A stretch of 64,000 nt of DNA from Arthrobacter gallicola (GCF_014836775.1 NZ_JACSQD010000001.1:1-64000); one strand, 5' to 3'. Shown: positions 27,524-36,702, counted from the first letter of the stretch. Program-made: numbers and translations. The notes: generated by a model from the letters alone, not told the origin.

Positions 27524-28723
27524 ATGACACAGGCACCCCGTTCCGGAGCAGGCCGCAGCAATCCGCGCGGCGGAGGGGCCTCAGGCGGCAGCCGGGGCTT
27601 CGGCAAGGGCTCCAAGCCTTCCACCGGCCGCACCGGCGGTCCGAAGTCCGGCTCGGACCGCGGCGCCCAGTCCGGCGGCTTCAGCTCCGGCGCACCTAAA
27701 TCAGGCGGCTTCAAGTCCGGCGCACCTAAGTCAGGCGGCTTCAAGTCCGGCGCACCCAAGTCCGGGGGCTTCAAGTCCGGTAACTCCAGGCCCTCCCGGG
27801 ACGATGCGCCCGCCGCTGAGGGATACCGGTCCGGTGCGCCCAAGTCCGGCGGCTTCAAGCCCGGCGGCGCCAAGAAGGGCGGCGGTGAGCGCCCGTTCCG
27901 CAACGAACGCTTCGGCAGGAACCTGGGCCCGGTCACCAAGCGGCCGCACACCCGCCGCCCGGGCAAGCCGGTGGTGTCCGAGCACCACGATCCCGAGGGC
28001 ATCCGCCTGCAGAAGGTGATGGCCAGTGCCGGCGTCGCCTCCCGCCGCGTGTGCGAGGAAATGATTCAGGAAGGCCGGGTGGAGGTCGACGGCGAGGTCG
28101 TCACCGAGCTCGGTGTCCGGGTTGACCCCAAGACCGTTTCCATCCACGTGGACGGTATGAGCCTGCAGCTGGATGAGACGCAGAAGTACTACGTCTTCAA
28201 CAAGCCCCGCGGCGTCATCTCCACCATGGAGGACCCGGAAGGCCGTCCCTGCATCAGCGACTACCTCAAGAACACCAACAAGCACGAACGCCTCTTCCAC
28301 GTCGGCCGTCTGGACAACAACACCGAGGGCCTGCTGCTGCTGACCAACGACGGCGAGCTGGCCAACCGGCTGACCCACCCCTCCTACGAGGTTCCGAAGA
28401 CCTACCTGGTGCAGGTCCGCGGGCCCATGGCCCACGGTGTCGGCGCCCAGATGCGTGAAGGCCTGGAACTGGAAGACGGCTTCGCCAAGGTCGATTCCTT
28501 CCGTCTGGTCGATTCCACGCCGGGCCACATCCTGGTGGAGGTAGTGCTGCACTCCGGCCGCAACCGGATTGTCCGCCGTCTGTTTGACGCAGTCGGCCAC
28601 CCGGTCGAGCGCCTGGTGCGCACCCAGATGGGGCCGATCCGCCTCAACGATCAGCGCCAGGGCAGCATCCGCGTCCTCGGCCGCCACGAAGTGGGCCACC
28701 TGCTGGCTTCCGTAGGGCTCTAG
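27524..28723 (+). CDS. RsuA/RluB-family pseudouridine synthase with repetitive N-terminus
   Basis: This 399-residue rRNA pseudouridine synthase corresponds to Rv1711 in position. Residues ~1-155 are a basic, Gly/Ser/Lys-rich disordered tail containing near-perfect SGAPKSGGFK repeats encoded by a 30-bp DNA repeat. An S4 domain follows (IRLQKVMASAGVASRRVCEEMI), then the catalytic domain with the active-site Asp in HVGRLDNNTEGLLLLTNDG. The probable target is a uridine of 23S rRNA. ATG 27524 is preceded by AAGGA 8 bases upstream; the gene lies 24 bases after scpB. Confidence 0.9.
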   Translation: MTQAPRSGAGRSNPRGGGASGGSRGFGKGSKPSTGRTGGPKSGSDRGAQSGGFSSGAPKSGGFKSGAPKSGGFKSGAPKSGGFKSGNSRPSRDDAPAAEGYRSGAPKSGGFKPGGAKKGGGERPFRNERFGRNLGPVTKRPHTRRPGKPVVSEHHDPEGIRLQKVMASAGVASRRVCEEMIQEGRVEVDGEVVTELGVRVDPKTVSIHVDGMSLQLDETQKYYVFNKPRGVISTMEDPEGRPCISDYLKNTNKHERLFHVGRLDNNTEGLLLLTNDGELANRLTHPSYEVPKTYLVQVRGPMAHGVGAQMREGLELEDGFAKVDSFRLVDSTPGHILVEVVLHSGRNRIVRRLFDAVGHPVERLVRTQMGPIRLNDQRQGSIRVLGRHEVGHLLASVGL

Positions 28724-28726
28724 CCG

Positions 28727-29836
28727 GTGACGGTACTGGTCAACGGGGGCACACACCTGTCCGGACCGGTCCTGGTGATTGGTACCGGCCTGCTCGGTGC
28801 CAGCATCGGGCTGGGCCTGCGGGCCCGGGGGATCGACGTTGTGCTCTCGGATATTTCCCCCTCCACCGAGGCGGTGGCAAAGGACATTGGCGCCGGCCGG
28901 CTGCTCTCGGGTGTCGAGGCGGACTTTGCCCCTCAGCTCGTCGTCGTGGCGGCTCCGCCGGACGTGACCGCGCCCCTCGTGGCGCAGGCGCTGAAGGACT
29001 GGCCGGCCGCCGTCGTCGTCGACATTGCCAGCGTGAAGGCCGCCGTCCTGGCGGATCTTGAGTGCACCGGTGCCGATCTGTCCCGCTACGTGGGCACCCA
29101 CCCGATGGCCGGACGTGAAAAATCCGGTCCGGTGGCCGCCCTTGGGGACCTCTTTATGTCCAATCCGTGGGTCATCTGCGCCGGGGACCAGAGCTCTCCC
29201 GAGGCAGTGAAAACCGCTGAGGCGCTGGCCATCGACCTGGGCGCCGTGGTCTCCCGGATGCACGCCGAGGACCATGACCAGTCAGTTGCCCTGATTTCGC
29301 ATCTGCCACAGGTGATGTCCTCACTGGTGGCCAGCAGGCTGCAGGAAACCCCGCCGTCCTCACTGGCTCTGGCCGGCAACGGACTGCGCGACGTGACTCG
29401 GATCGCGGCCAGTGATCCGAAGCTGTGGGTGCAGATCCTCAGCGGGAACGCCCCGCGCCTGGTGACCATCCTGCAGGGTGTCCGCGAGGACCTGAACCGG
29501 CTGATCAACACCCTGGAAAACCCGCAGGCAGACGGTGCCCGGCTGGACATGGCTCAGCTGATTGCCGAAGGAAACACGGGCCAGGCCCGTATCCCGGGCA
29601 AGCACGGCACGCCGCCGCAGTCCTTTGCCAGCTTCACCGTCCTGGTTGATGACACCCCGGGACAGATCGCGCAGCTGCTCACCGAAATCGGTGAAATCGG
29701 CGTCAACCTGGAAGACCTGCGCCTGGAGCACGCCTCCGGACGCCAGGTTGGCCGGGCGGAAATCTCGGTTCTGCCGAGCAAAGTGCACGGGCTGGTCAGC
29801 GAGCTGACCTCGCGCGGCTGGAAGGTAGTGGAGTGA
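28727..29836 (+). CDS. tyrA: prephenate dehydrogenase
   Basis: This 369-residue NAD-dependent enzyme of tyrosine synthesis has the Rossmann loop VIGTGLLGASIGLGLRARG at residues ~17-35, the conserved THPMAGREKSGP near 125 and NGLRDVTRIAASDPKLW. An ACT regulatory domain occupies the last ~75 residues (FASFTVLVDDTPGQIAQLL), so feedback control by an aromatic amino acid is likely. The GTG start is 3 bases after the pseudouridine synthase stop; the stop overlaps cmk. Confidence 0.91.
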   Translation: MTVLVNGGTHLSGPVLVIGTGLLGASIGLGLRARGIDVVLSDISPSTEAVAKDIGAGRLLSGVEADFAPQLVVVAAPPDVTAPLVAQALKDWPAAVVVDIASVKAAVLADLECTGADLSRYVGTHPMAGREKSGPVAALGDLFMSNPWVICAGDQSSPEAVKTAEALAIDLGAVVSRMHAEDHDQSVALISHLPQVMSSLVASRLQETPPSSLALAGNGLRDVTRIAASDPKLWVQILSGNAPRLVTILQGVREDLNRLINTLENPQADGARLDMAQLIAEGNTGQARIPGKHGTPPQSFASFTVLVDDTPGQIAQLLTEIGEIGVNLEDLRLEHASGRQVGRAEISVLPSKVHGLVSELTSRGWKVVE

Positions 29837-30534
29837 GCGAAGAACGTGATCCGGCCCAGTTCCGGCTGGGTAAACCCCTGGTGGTGGCCATCGACGGCCC
29901 GTCCGGTTCAGGGAAGTCCAGCATCAGCCGGGAAGCGGCCCGGCGGCTGCGTGCCGCTTACCTGGATACCGGGGCAATGTACCGTGCTGTCACCATCGCC
30001 TGCATGCGTGCCGGCATCGACCTGACTGACGCCGTCGCTGTGGAAGCCGCGACCCGCTCCGCCGACATTGAGCTGAGCACCTCCCCGGACCAGGAATGGG
30101 TGCGGGTTGGGGGAGAGGACGTTACCCAGGCGATCCGCGAACCAGAGGTCTCCTCCAACGTCAGCGCCGTGGCAACCACCCTCGGTGCCCGGGCGGATCT
30201 GGTCCGCCGGCAGCAGCAGCTGATCAAGGACTCCGGTCTGCGCATCGTTGCCGAGGGACGGGACATCACCACAGTGGTGGCACCCACGGCCGAGGTTCGG
30301 ATCCTGCTGACCGCTTCGGAAGAGGCGCGGCTGCGCCGCCGCGGTGTCCAGCTGGGCGAATCGCAGACTTCCGCGCAGCTGCGCGAACAGGTCCTGACCC
30401 GCGATGTTAAGGACTCCGCGGTGGTGAACTTCCAGAAGGCGGCCGACGGCGTGGTGACCATCGATTCTTCCGACCTGGACTTTGAAGAAACTGTCCAGGC
30501 CGTCCTGGACGTGGTCTACAGCAGCACGCACTGA
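29833..30534 (+). CDS. cmk: cytidylate kinase
   Basis: This 233-residue kinase phosphorylates CMP and dCMP. The P-loop IDGPSGSGKSSISREAARRL lies at residues ~19-38; AYLDTGAMYRAVT, the VAEGRDITTVV substrate-binding segment and the R-rich lid region (LRRRGVQLGE) follow in family order. GTG 29833 overlaps the tyrA TGA. The tyrA-cmk-der order is conserved in actinobacteria. Confidence 0.94.
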   Translation: MSEERDPAQFRLGKPLVVAIDGPSGSGKSSISREAARRLRAAYLDTGAMYRAVTIACMRAGIDLTDAVAVEAATRSADIELSTSPDQEWVRVGGEDVTQAIREPEVSSNVSAVATTLGARADLVRRQQQLIKDSGLRIVAEGRDITTVVAPTAEVRILLTASEEARLRRRGVQLGESQTSAQLREQVLTRDVKDSAVVNFQKAADGVVTIDSSDLDFEETVQAVLDVVYSSTH

Positions 30535-30547
30535 CTTTTTCAGCGGT

Positions 30548-30580
30548 GCAGCGCCGGGCCCCAATGGGGACCGGCGCTGC
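30548..30580 (+). terminator. hairpin after cmk
   Basis: A GCAGCGCCGG/CCGGCGCTGC stem (30548-30557 with 30571-30580) encloses a further CCCC/GGGG pair and an AAT loop. It begins 13 bases after the cmk stop. No T-tract follows, so it could be a pause or processing site as well as a terminator. The remaining ~135 bases before der show no clear promoter. Confidence 0.45.
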
Positions 30581-30715
30581 CTGCCGTGTTTCAATGGACT
30601 GGTGGCTGCACGGGAATCTTCGTGTCTTAACGCCAAAATACTTACCCGGGCTGAACGTCCGGAGACGGCCGGGCGCGTACGCGCTGAGGCCTCAACGGAA
30701 AGAAAGCAATAGTTT

Positions 30716-32263
30716 ATGAACGCCAACCCTACCTTTGACGGCGACTCCGGCGAGGAGTACGTACCCGCAGGCGAGGACCAGATCGACGAGCGGCTTGCCG
30801 CCCTTGACGACGACGAAGCCAACCTGCGTGCGGAAACCCTGCGTGCCGGGCTCTCCGACTACGAACTCGACGAGGAAGATGCCGCCCTGCTGGCCGGCGG
30901 CTTCGACGAGATTGACGAAGACGCTCCGGTCCTGCTGGATCCCGTGGTCGCCATTGTGGGCCGCCCGAACGTCGGCAAGTCCACCCTGGTTAACCGCATC
31001 TTGGGCCGCCGCGAGGCCGTAGTGGAGGACACCCCGGGTGTCACCCGCGACCGCGTGTCCTACCCGGCCACCTGGAACGGCGTGAACTTCACGCTCGTTG
31101 ACACCGGCGGCTGGGAGCACGACGCCCGCGGCATCCACGCCCGGGTCGCGGACCAGGCAGAGATCGCCGTCGACGTCGCTGACGCCGTGATGCTGGTTGT
31201 CGACGCCACCGTGGGTATCACCGCCACCGACGAGGCCGTCGTGAAGATGCTGCGCAGCAAGGGCAAGCCTGTCATCGTCGTCGCCAACAAAGTGGACGAC
31301 ATCCAGAACGAAGCCGATGCGTCGGTCCTCTGGGGCCTTGGCTTTGGCGAGCCGTACCCCGTTTCCGCACTGCACGGCCGCGGCACCGCCGACATGCTCG
31401 ATGCTGTGCTGGAGGTGCTGCCGGAGTACTCCGCTTACGGCGGGCTGGACCGCAGCGGCGGCCCGCGCCGCATCGCCCTCATCGGCCGCCCGAACGTGGG
31501 CAAGTCCTCCCTGCTGAACAAGCTGGCCGGTTCCGAGCGCGTGGTTGTTGACGACACGGCCGGCACCACCCGCGATCCCGTCGATGAAATGATCGAACTC
31601 GGCGGCCGCACCTGGCGTTTCGTCGACACCGCCGGTATCCGCCGCCGCCAGCACATGGCCCAGGGCGCTGACTTCTATGCCTCGCTGCGCACGCAGGCCG
31701 CGCTGGAGAAGGCGGAGGTCGCCGTCGTGCTCCTGGCCGTTGATGAAGTCCTGTCCGAGCAGGATGTGCGCATTCTGCAGCTGGCCATTGATTCCGGCCG
31801 CGCGCTGGTCCTCGCGTTCAACAAGTGGGACCTGCTCGACGACGAACGACGCCGCTACCTGAAAACCGAAATCGAGCGCGACCTGGCGCACGTTGAATGG
31901 GCGCCGCACGTCAACATCTCGGCCAAGACCGGCTGGCACAAGGACCGGCTGGTTCCTGCCCTGGATACCGCCCTGGAGAACTGGGACAAGCGCATCCCCA
32001 CCGGCAAGCTCAACGCCTTCCTGGGCGAGCTTGTTGCCGCCCACCCGCACCCCGTGCGTGGCGGCAAGCAGCCGCGCATCCTGTTCGGTACCCAGGCCTC
32101 CTCGCGGCCGCCGAAGTTTGTGCTCTTCACCACCGGGTTCCTGGACCCAGGGTACCGCCGCTTCATCACCCGCCGCCTGCGCGAAACCTTTGGCTTCGAA
32201 GGCACTCCGATCGAGGTCAGCATGCGCGTGCGGGAGAAGCGCGGCAAGCCCGGCAAGCGCTAA
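30716..32263 (+). CDS. der: ribosome assembly GTPase Der (EngA)
   Basis: This 515-residue GTPase has tandem G domains: the first with [23 protein letters not shown] and NKVD, the second with [24 protein letters not shown] and NKWD. A C-terminal KH-like domain follows (from ~residue 425). It acts in 50S subunit assembly. An acidic N-terminal extension of ~75 residues precedes the first G domain, as in other actinobacterial Der proteins. ATG 30716 is the only good start. It closes the conserved block, equivalent to Rv1713. Confidence 0.95.
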   Translation: MNANPTFDGDSGEEYVPAGEDQIDERLAALDDDEANLRAETLRAGLSDYELDEEDAALLAGGFDEIDEDAPVLLDPVVAIVGRPNVGKSTLVNRILGRREAVVEDTPGVTRDRVSYPATWNGVNFTLVDTGGWEHDARGIHARVADQAEIAVDVADAVMLVVDATVGITATDEAVVKMLRSKGKPVIVVANKVDDIQNEADASVLWGLGFGEPYPVSALHGRGTADMLDAVLEVLPEYSAYGGLDRSGGPRRIALIGRPNVGKSSLLNKLAGSERVVVDDTAGTTRDPVDEMIELGGRTWRFVDTAGIRRRQHMAQGADFYASLRTQAALEKAEVAVVLLAVDEVLSEQDVRILQLAIDSGRALVLAFNKWDLLDDERRRYLKTEIERDLAHVEWAPHVNISAKTGWHKDRLVPALDTALENWDKRIPTGKLNAFLGELVAAHPHPVRGGKQPRILFGTQASSRPPKFVLFTTGFLDPGYRRFITRRLRETFGFEGTPIEVSMRVREKRGKPGKR

Positions 32264-32277
32264 CCTGCTCTACCACG

Positions 32278-32317
32278 GGAGCGGCTCCGGAGCCAATATG
32301 AACTCCGGGGCCGCTCC
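32278..32317 (+). terminator. der terminator hairpin
   Basis: A 15-bp stem (32278-32292 with 32303-32317, one T-G wobble) with a 10-base loop lies 15 bases after the der stop. It lacks a long T-tract but is very stable and separates der from the tRNA gene. Confidence 0.65.
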
Positions 32318-32401
32318 GATGCGGGGAAATCGGCAAGTCTGTTGTAGAGTATTTGAGTTGGTTCGGCCGGGAACGCTCCGGCTTGCGGGTCAATGAAGTA
32401 A

Positions 32402-32475
<74 letters not shown>

Positions 32476-32479
32476 CGAT

Positions 32480-32515
32480 AAGCCTGACGGAACGCAAGTT
32501 CTGTCGGGCTTTTGT
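32480..32515 (+). terminator. tRNA-Pro terminator
   Basis: A 14-bp stem with two wobble pairs (32480-32493 with 32498-32511) and a GCAA tetraloop begins 5 bases after the tRNA and runs into TTTGTCGTTTT. Confidence 0.85.
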
Positions 32516-32571
32516 CGTTTTCCGGAGGTATATGATGCCAGCACCAGCGCCTCCACTCCGAAGGATCGTCC

Positions 32572-33165
32572 GTGAAAGCAGCGAACCGCCGCGTCGTAGC
32601 TAACATCGCCATCAGCCTGGACGGTTTCTATCAGGGCCCGGGCGGAGAAGCCGACATGGGCTGGCTGATGCCGTACGCAGTAACCGACACCTCCCGTGAC
32701 CATCTCACGGCCCTGTGGGCGCCGGCGACGACCGCTCTGCTCGGCCGCGTCAATGCCGTTGGGTTCTTTGGCTATTGGCCCGCCGTCGCTGACGACGCGG
32801 ATGCTGATCCCCGCGACCGCGCCTACGGGAAGTGGATGCGGGACACCGAAAAGGTTGTCCTCTCGAGCACCCTCGCTCACGCGCCATGGAGCCGTGCGCG
32901 CATTTTCAACGAGCCGGCTGAGCACGTTGTGGACCGCCTCAAGGAGGAAGCGGGCGGTGACATTGTGGTTTTCTCCAGTGCGAGCGTTATTAAGGCGCTG
33001 CTCGCCGCCCACCGGGTTGACCGGCTGTCATTCACGATGTTCCCGGAGATCCTCGGGGGAGGAAAGCGGCTGTTCGAGAACGGCTTGCCGGCCTCGAAGT
33101 GGACGCTCGCCTCCAGCGCAACAGGCGACCACGGCGTGGTGTCCCTGACCTACGACCGTGTTTGA
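32572..33165 (+). CDS. dihydrofolate reductase-fold (RibD C-terminal) protein
   Basis: This 197-residue protein is of the RibD-C/DHFR-like family. It has VVANIAISLDGFYQGPGGE at the start, ALLGRVNAVGFFGYWP, and the C-terminal GGDIVVFSSASVIKALLAAHRVDRL with PEILGGGKRLFE. Family members are NADPH-dependent reductases of unknown substrate; true folate reduction is not implied. The start is GTG 32572 with AAGGA 6 bases upstream. Confidence 0.85.
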   Translation: MKAANRRVVANIAISLDGFYQGPGGEADMGWLMPYAVTDTSRDHLTALWAPATTALLGRVNAVGFFGYWPAVADDADADPRDRAYGKWMRDTEKVVLSSTLAHAPWSRARIFNEPAEHVVDRLKEEAGGDIVVFSSASVIKALLAAHRVDRLSFTMFPEILGGGKRLFENGLPASKWTLASSATGDHGVVSLTYDRV

Positions 33166-33216
33166 GGGGAGTGCCGGACGGGTGAGATGTTGGGCGGCCT
33201 TGCTAGCGTAGGGATC

Positions 33217-33708
33217 ATGACCACGTTCTATGATCCTTCGCCTGCCGAACTGCACCACCTGCGCCGCTGTGTGGACCTTGCGCGCACTGCTCTGGATGAC
33301 GGTGATGAGCCGTTTGGCTCCCTGCTGGTCGACGCCGAAGGCCGGGTGCTGTTCGAAGACCGGAACCGGGTCAAGGACGGTGACGCCACCCGCCACCCCG
33401 AGTTCGAGATCGCCCGCTGGGCTGCGGAGCACCAAACTCCCGCCGAACGGGCAGCAAGCACGGTCTACACCTCAGGGGAGCATTGCCCGATGTGCGCCGC
33501 AGCGCACGGCTGGGTGGGACTTGGCCGCATCGTCTACGCCACGAGCAGTGAGCAGCTCTCCCAGTGGCTGGCCGAATGGGACGTTCCTGCAGGGCCGGTG
33601 GCCGCGCTCCCGATCCCTGCTGTGGTGCCGGGCCTCGACGTCGCCGGACCGGTTGCCGAGCTGAGCGGGGAAGTCCGGGCACTTCACGCCCGGCTGCAGG
33701 GCCGCTGA
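33217..33708 (+). CDS. nucleoside/cytidine deaminase-family protein
   Basis: This 163-residue protein has the deaminase fold. The zinc site is HPEFEI (His and catalytic Glu, residues ~60) and GEHCPMCAAAH (two Cys, ~90). The usual Pro before the first Cys is His here. The opening ELHHLRRCVDLARTAL plus EPFGSLLVDAEGRVL resembles guanine or tRNA-adenosine deaminase relatives; the substrate is not decided. ATG 33217 gives the family length; the upstream TTG at 33187 is less likely. Confidence 0.84.
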   Translation: MTTFYDPSPAELHHLRRCVDLARTALDDGDEPFGSLLVDAEGRVLFEDRNRVKDGDATRHPEFEIARWAAEHQTPAERAASTVYTSGEHCPMCAAAHGWVGLGRIVYATSSEQLSQWLAEWDVPAGPVAALPIPAVVPGLDVAGPVAELSGEVRALHARLQGR

Positions 33709-33847
33709 CATTCCGCTGCACCCGCTGGTCGTGCACGGTTGCGGCTATCCGCCGGCAGCCGACCGCAAACCGAAGGGCTCTGGCGGCGGCGCAGCGCCCG
33801 CCGGTAAACTGGCCACGGCCGTGCAGGCAATCGAGGAGGTGGTACCC

Positions 33848-33898
33848 GTGAATACATCGACGTGGGTGCTCCTCCGTGGAGTCATGGCCGGGCGGTAA
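33848..33898 (+). CDS. possible 16-residue leader peptide
   Basis: A short frame GTG...TAA encodes MNTSTWVLLRGVMAGR. It is preceded by GGAGGTGG with good spacing (about 4 bases) and ends 46 bases before the hydrolase gene at 33945. Such a placement fits a small leader ORF, or the remnant of a hydrolase whose N-terminus reads WVLLRG. Nothing else supports expression. Confidence 0.3.
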   Translation: MNTSTWVLLRGVMAGR

Positions 33899-33944
33899 AC
33901 CGTCCAGGGAGCGCCGTTCAAGAGCACTCCCGAAAGGCACCACC

Positions 33945-34694
33945 ATGCGCTTCACCTCTGAAAAGCGGCACGAGGACGGCGTCCTCGAACGCGGCTTCAT
34001 GCTTGGCGGAATCCCCGGAATCCCCGGAATCCCCGGGATCCTGTGGACTCCTGCATCCGGGTCCGCACCGGCACCGCTGATTCTGCTTGGCCATCCCGGC
34101 GGACTCCGGCCCATGTATCCCAGGCTGGCGGGGCGGGCCCGGCAGTCCGCAGCCAACGGCTTCGCCTCCGCCGCCATCGAACTGCCCGGAGCCGGTGGCC
34201 GGCCCCGGCTGCCCGAAACCGAGCAGGCCCGCGCTGATCTGCGTGCGGCGCTGGCCGCGGGGGAACCGCTGGGTGATTCCATTGTTGACCGGCTGGTCCT
34301 TCCCCTGGTGGATTTGGCTGTTCCGGAATGGCAGGCCGCCCTCGACGCGCTCCTGGACCTGCCCGACATCCGCGGCCCGGTGGGATTCTCGGGCGGGATC
34401 ATCGCCATTGGCATCCGGCTGGCGCGGGTCGAGCCCCGCATCGCGGCGGCCGTTTTCTTTGCGGGAAGCTTCGTGCCCCGCGCCATGTTCGACGAGGCCC
34501 GCCGGATCACTATTCCGCTGCACGTCCTGCTGCAGTGGGACGACGAAGGCAACGACCGGCAGCTGTCGCTGGATCTGTTCGATGCCTTCGGATCACGGGA
34601 GAAGACGCTGCAGGCCAACATGGGTGGGCACGGCGGGGTTCCGCGGTTCGCGGGTGAGGAGGCGGGCCGGTTCTTTAGCCGGCACCTGGTATGA
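33945..34694 (+). CDS. alpha/beta hydrolase (dienelactone-hydrolase-like)
   Basis: This 249-residue hydrolase has LILLGHPGGLRPMYP as the oxyanion strand, the nucleophile elbow GFSGGIIAIG (~residue 148) and a late His in GGHGGVPRF. A GIPGIPGIPGI stretch near residue 25 is encoded by a GGAATCCCC microsatellite. ATG 33945 has AAGG 7 bases upstream. Substrate unknown; esterase or peptidase activity is possible. Confidence 0.82.
   Translation: MRFTSEKRHEDGVLERGFMLGGIPGIPGIPGILWTPASGSAPAPLILLGHPGGLRPMYPRLAGRARQSAANGFASAAIELPGAGGRPRLPETEQARADLRAALAAGEPLGDSIVDRLVLPLVDLAVPEWQAALDALLDLPDIRGPVGFSGGIIAIGIRLARVEPRIAAAVFFAGSFVPRAMFDEARRITIPLHVLLQWDDEGNDRQLSLDLFDAFGSREKTLQANMGGHGGVPRFAGEEAGRFFSRHLV
34009..34038 (+). 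repeat. 9-bp microsatellite GGAATCCCC
   Basis: The unit GGAATCCCC is repeated just over three times in tandem with a last variant copy (GGGATCC). Each unit codes Gly-Ile-Pro, so copy-number changes would keep the hydrolase frame and only alter a loop near its N-terminus. Confidence 0.75.
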
Positions 34695-34765
34695 AATGCC
34701 GCCGCCGCATTGGCCGGAGAATGACGTTGCCGAAGAATGACGTGGCCGGCGCCTGACCGTGCGGG

Positions 34766-35287
34766 CTAATGGATGAGGGATCCGACGTCGTCAGCAACGG
34801 CCGCCATTCGTCCCTCAAACTGGTGGCCGCCGGTGGCGTGCCGGCGGACGACTGCGGTGGGCAGCAGGGATTCCAAATGGTCAAGATGATTGAAGGGCAC
34901 GGTGTCGTCATCCCGGCAGTGGTGCAGAAACAGCGGAACGTCGCCAGACAGCGTAAAGCCGGCCGGCAGGGCGTACTCGGCCTGCCAGCCCTCCGATCCC
35001 CAGAACGGTGTCGCCAGAAGAACGAGTCCCCGCGGGAGGGGGCCCTGCCACCCCTCGGCCAGGTGCAGGAGCGCCATCGAGGCGCCAAAGGAGTGCCCGG
35101 CGATCACCAGCTCAGCACTCCGGGCATCCCGCTGCCGGTCCAGTTCACCGAACCAGGCCGCTGTTGACATGTCCTCATCAGCGAAGTGCGGCATGGTTAC
35201 CGGAACGTCCAGCCGGCGGCGCAGCTCTGCGGCCATAGGCTGGTCTTCGAGCCATCCTCCGGCACCGTGGACGAAGATAATATCCAT
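34766..35287 (-). CDS. RBBP9/YdeN-type serine hydrolase
   Basis: This 173-residue small alpha/beta hydrolase has MDIIFVHGAGGWLEDQP at the N-terminus, the nucleophile in VIAGHSFGAS (~residue 67), the acid in HHCRDDDTVPF and the catalytic His in ATGGHQFEGR. ATG 35287 was chosen because GGGAGA lies upstream; ATG 35299 has none. It converges on the preceding hydrolase and is divergent from the copper module. Relation to copper is not evident. Confidence 0.84.
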   Translation of the reverse strand: MDIIFVHGAGGWLEDQPMAAELRRRLDVPVTMPHFADEDMSTAAWFGELDRQRDARSAELVIAGHSFGASMALLHLAEGWQGPLPRGLVLLATPFWGSEGWQAEYALPAGFTLSGDVPLFLHHCRDDDTVPFNHLDHLESLLPTAVVRRHATGGHQFEGRMAAVADDVGSLIH

Positions 35288-35386
35288 GTGTTCTCCCATG
35301 GAGCTGATTCGTTCTGAGACTGCAGTACTACTCTCCTCCAGGAGACTCGCTCAGGCCAGGGCCGCAGTCCTGCAGCTCCGTTGCGA

Positions 35387-35436
35387 TATACCCATTGGGG
35401 GTATACAGTCGATTACGGATACCCAGTAGGGGTATC
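35387..35436 (+). promoter_or_regulatory. two CsoR-like copper operators
   Basis: Two 19-base palindromes precede copZ: TATACCC-ATTGG-GGGTATA (35387-35405) and GATACCC-AGTAG-GGGTATC (35418-35436), centres 31 bases apart. Both match the TACCC-N5-GGGTA pattern of CsoR-family copper repressor sites. No csoR gene is in the window, so the repressor must be encoded elsewhere. The second site ends 23 bases before the copZ ATG, close enough to block transcription. Confidence 0.82.
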
Positions 35437-35458
35437 AGGTTTACGGAAGGAAAGCGCA

Positions 35459-35671
35459 ATGGCCACGAACGAATACCAGGTAACCGGGATGACCTGCGGG
35501 CACTGTGAAATGTCGGTGCGCGAAGAAGTCGAGCTGATCCCGGGAGTGGAAGAGATTCAGGTGAGTGCCCAGACCGGCCGGCTCGCGGTGACGGCCGCGG
35601 AACCGATCGATGACGCCAAGATCCTGGCTGCCGTGGAAGAGGCCGGCTACTCGGCGGTGCGGGCGGCATGA
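35459..35671 (+). CDS. copZ: copper chaperone CopZ
   Basis: This 70-residue heavy-metal-associated domain has the Cu(I) motif GMTCGHCEMSVREEV at residues ~9-23. It should carry Cu(I) in the cytoplasm to the CopA ATPase encoded 1.1 kb downstream. GGAAGGA lies 8 bases before the ATG. The stop overlaps the start of the next gene (ATGA), and two CsoR-like operators lie just upstream, so expression should be copper-induced. Confidence 0.92.
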   Translation: MATNEYQVTGMTCGHCEMSVREEVELIPGVEEIQVSAQTGRLAVTAAEPIDDAKILAAVEEAGYSAVRAA

Positions 35672-36702
35672 ACGCCGGCGCACGCCTGGCGCTCTACGGT
35701 GCCGGGCTGGCCGTGGCGTTCGGCGGCGCGTTCGGAATTGCCGGCGCCGTTGTGCCCGATGACGCGGTTTCCGGATGGACAGAAGCCAGCCGTACCGGAG
35801 AGAGCGATATGAGCACCCACAGTGCCGCACCGGAAACCACAGCCACGCAATCGGAGCCGGCACCGGCGGCCGCTGCTATGCCGCAGGACGTCCCAGGCCT
35901 CGCAGCTGAGGCGGGCGGATATCTTCTGTCACCGGTCCAGGCACCCGGCACGGCGGGGGAAGCCGGTACCCTGGCTTTCCAGATCCAGGATGCCGCCGGC
36001 CAACCGGTCACGGAATACCGGACATCCCACGGGCAGGACCTGCATGTGATCGCGGTGCGCTCCGACGGCAGCGCGTTCCGCCATGTCCACCCGGTGCTGG
36101 ACGAGTCCACTGGAACGTGGTCCATGCCGTGGGAATGGACGGAAGCCGGGAGCTACCGCGTCTTCGCTGACTTCACACCCACGGGTGCTGCGCCGGGCGC
36201 GCCGTCACTGACCCTGACGCGCACCGTTCAGGTATCCGGCGAGTTCACGCCGGTGGCGCCGGAGCCAACCCGGGTAGACCACGTGGACGGTTTCACCGTC
36301 TCGCTCGACGGCGACATGGTGGCCGGGTCCTCGGCCCCGCTGACGCTTTCGGTTACCCAGGACGGCGAACCCGTCAGCACCCTGGAACCCTACCTTGGCG
36401 CGTTCGGCCACCTCGTCGCGCTGCGCGAGGGCGACCTTGCCTACCTGCACGTCCACGCCGAGGGCGCGGCTCCCGACGCCGGACAGACGGCCGGGCCGGA
36501 CATCCGGTTCACCGCGCAGGTCCCAACCGCCGGGCGGTACCTGCTCTACCTGGACTTCCAGGTGGACGGCCAGGTCCACACCGCCGAGTTTGTGCTGGAC
36601 GCCGCACACGGCAGCACCGGCGCCACCAGCGGCATCAACAACAGCCCGGAGTCCGCGGACACCGGGGACGGCCCACATTCGGAGCAGGAGCAGGGGCACT
36701 GA
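35668..36702 (+). CDS. membrane-anchored His-rich protein of the copper operon
   Basis: This 344-residue protein has an N-terminal membrane segment ([25 protein letters not shown]) and an extracytoplasmic part; no lipobox is seen. Two similar motifs, [18 protein letters not shown] (~residue 127) and [20 protein letters not shown] (~247), suggest a duplicated beta-sandwich domain each carrying an HxH pair. A Ser/Asp/Glu/His tail ends the protein. It lies between copZ and copA, overlapping the copZ stop, so an extracytoplasmic copper-binding role is a reasonable inference. Confidence 0.8.
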   Translation: MNAGARLALYGAGLAVAFGGAFGIAGAVVPDDAVSGWTEASRTGESDMSTHSAAPETTATQSEPAPAAAAMPQDVPGLAAEAGGYLLSPVQAPGTAGEAGTLAFQIQDAAGQPVTEYRTSHGQDLHVIAVRSDGSAFRHVHPVLDESTGTWSMPWEWTEAGSYRVFADFTPTGAAPGAPSLTLTRTVQVSGEFTPVAPEPTRVDHVDGFTVSLDGDMVAGSSAPLTLSVTQDGEPVSTLEPYLGAFGHLVALREGDLAYLHVHAEGAAPDAGQTAGPDIRFTAQVPTAGRYLLYLDFQVDGQVHTAEFVLDAAHGSTGATSGINNSPESADTGDGPHSEQEQGH

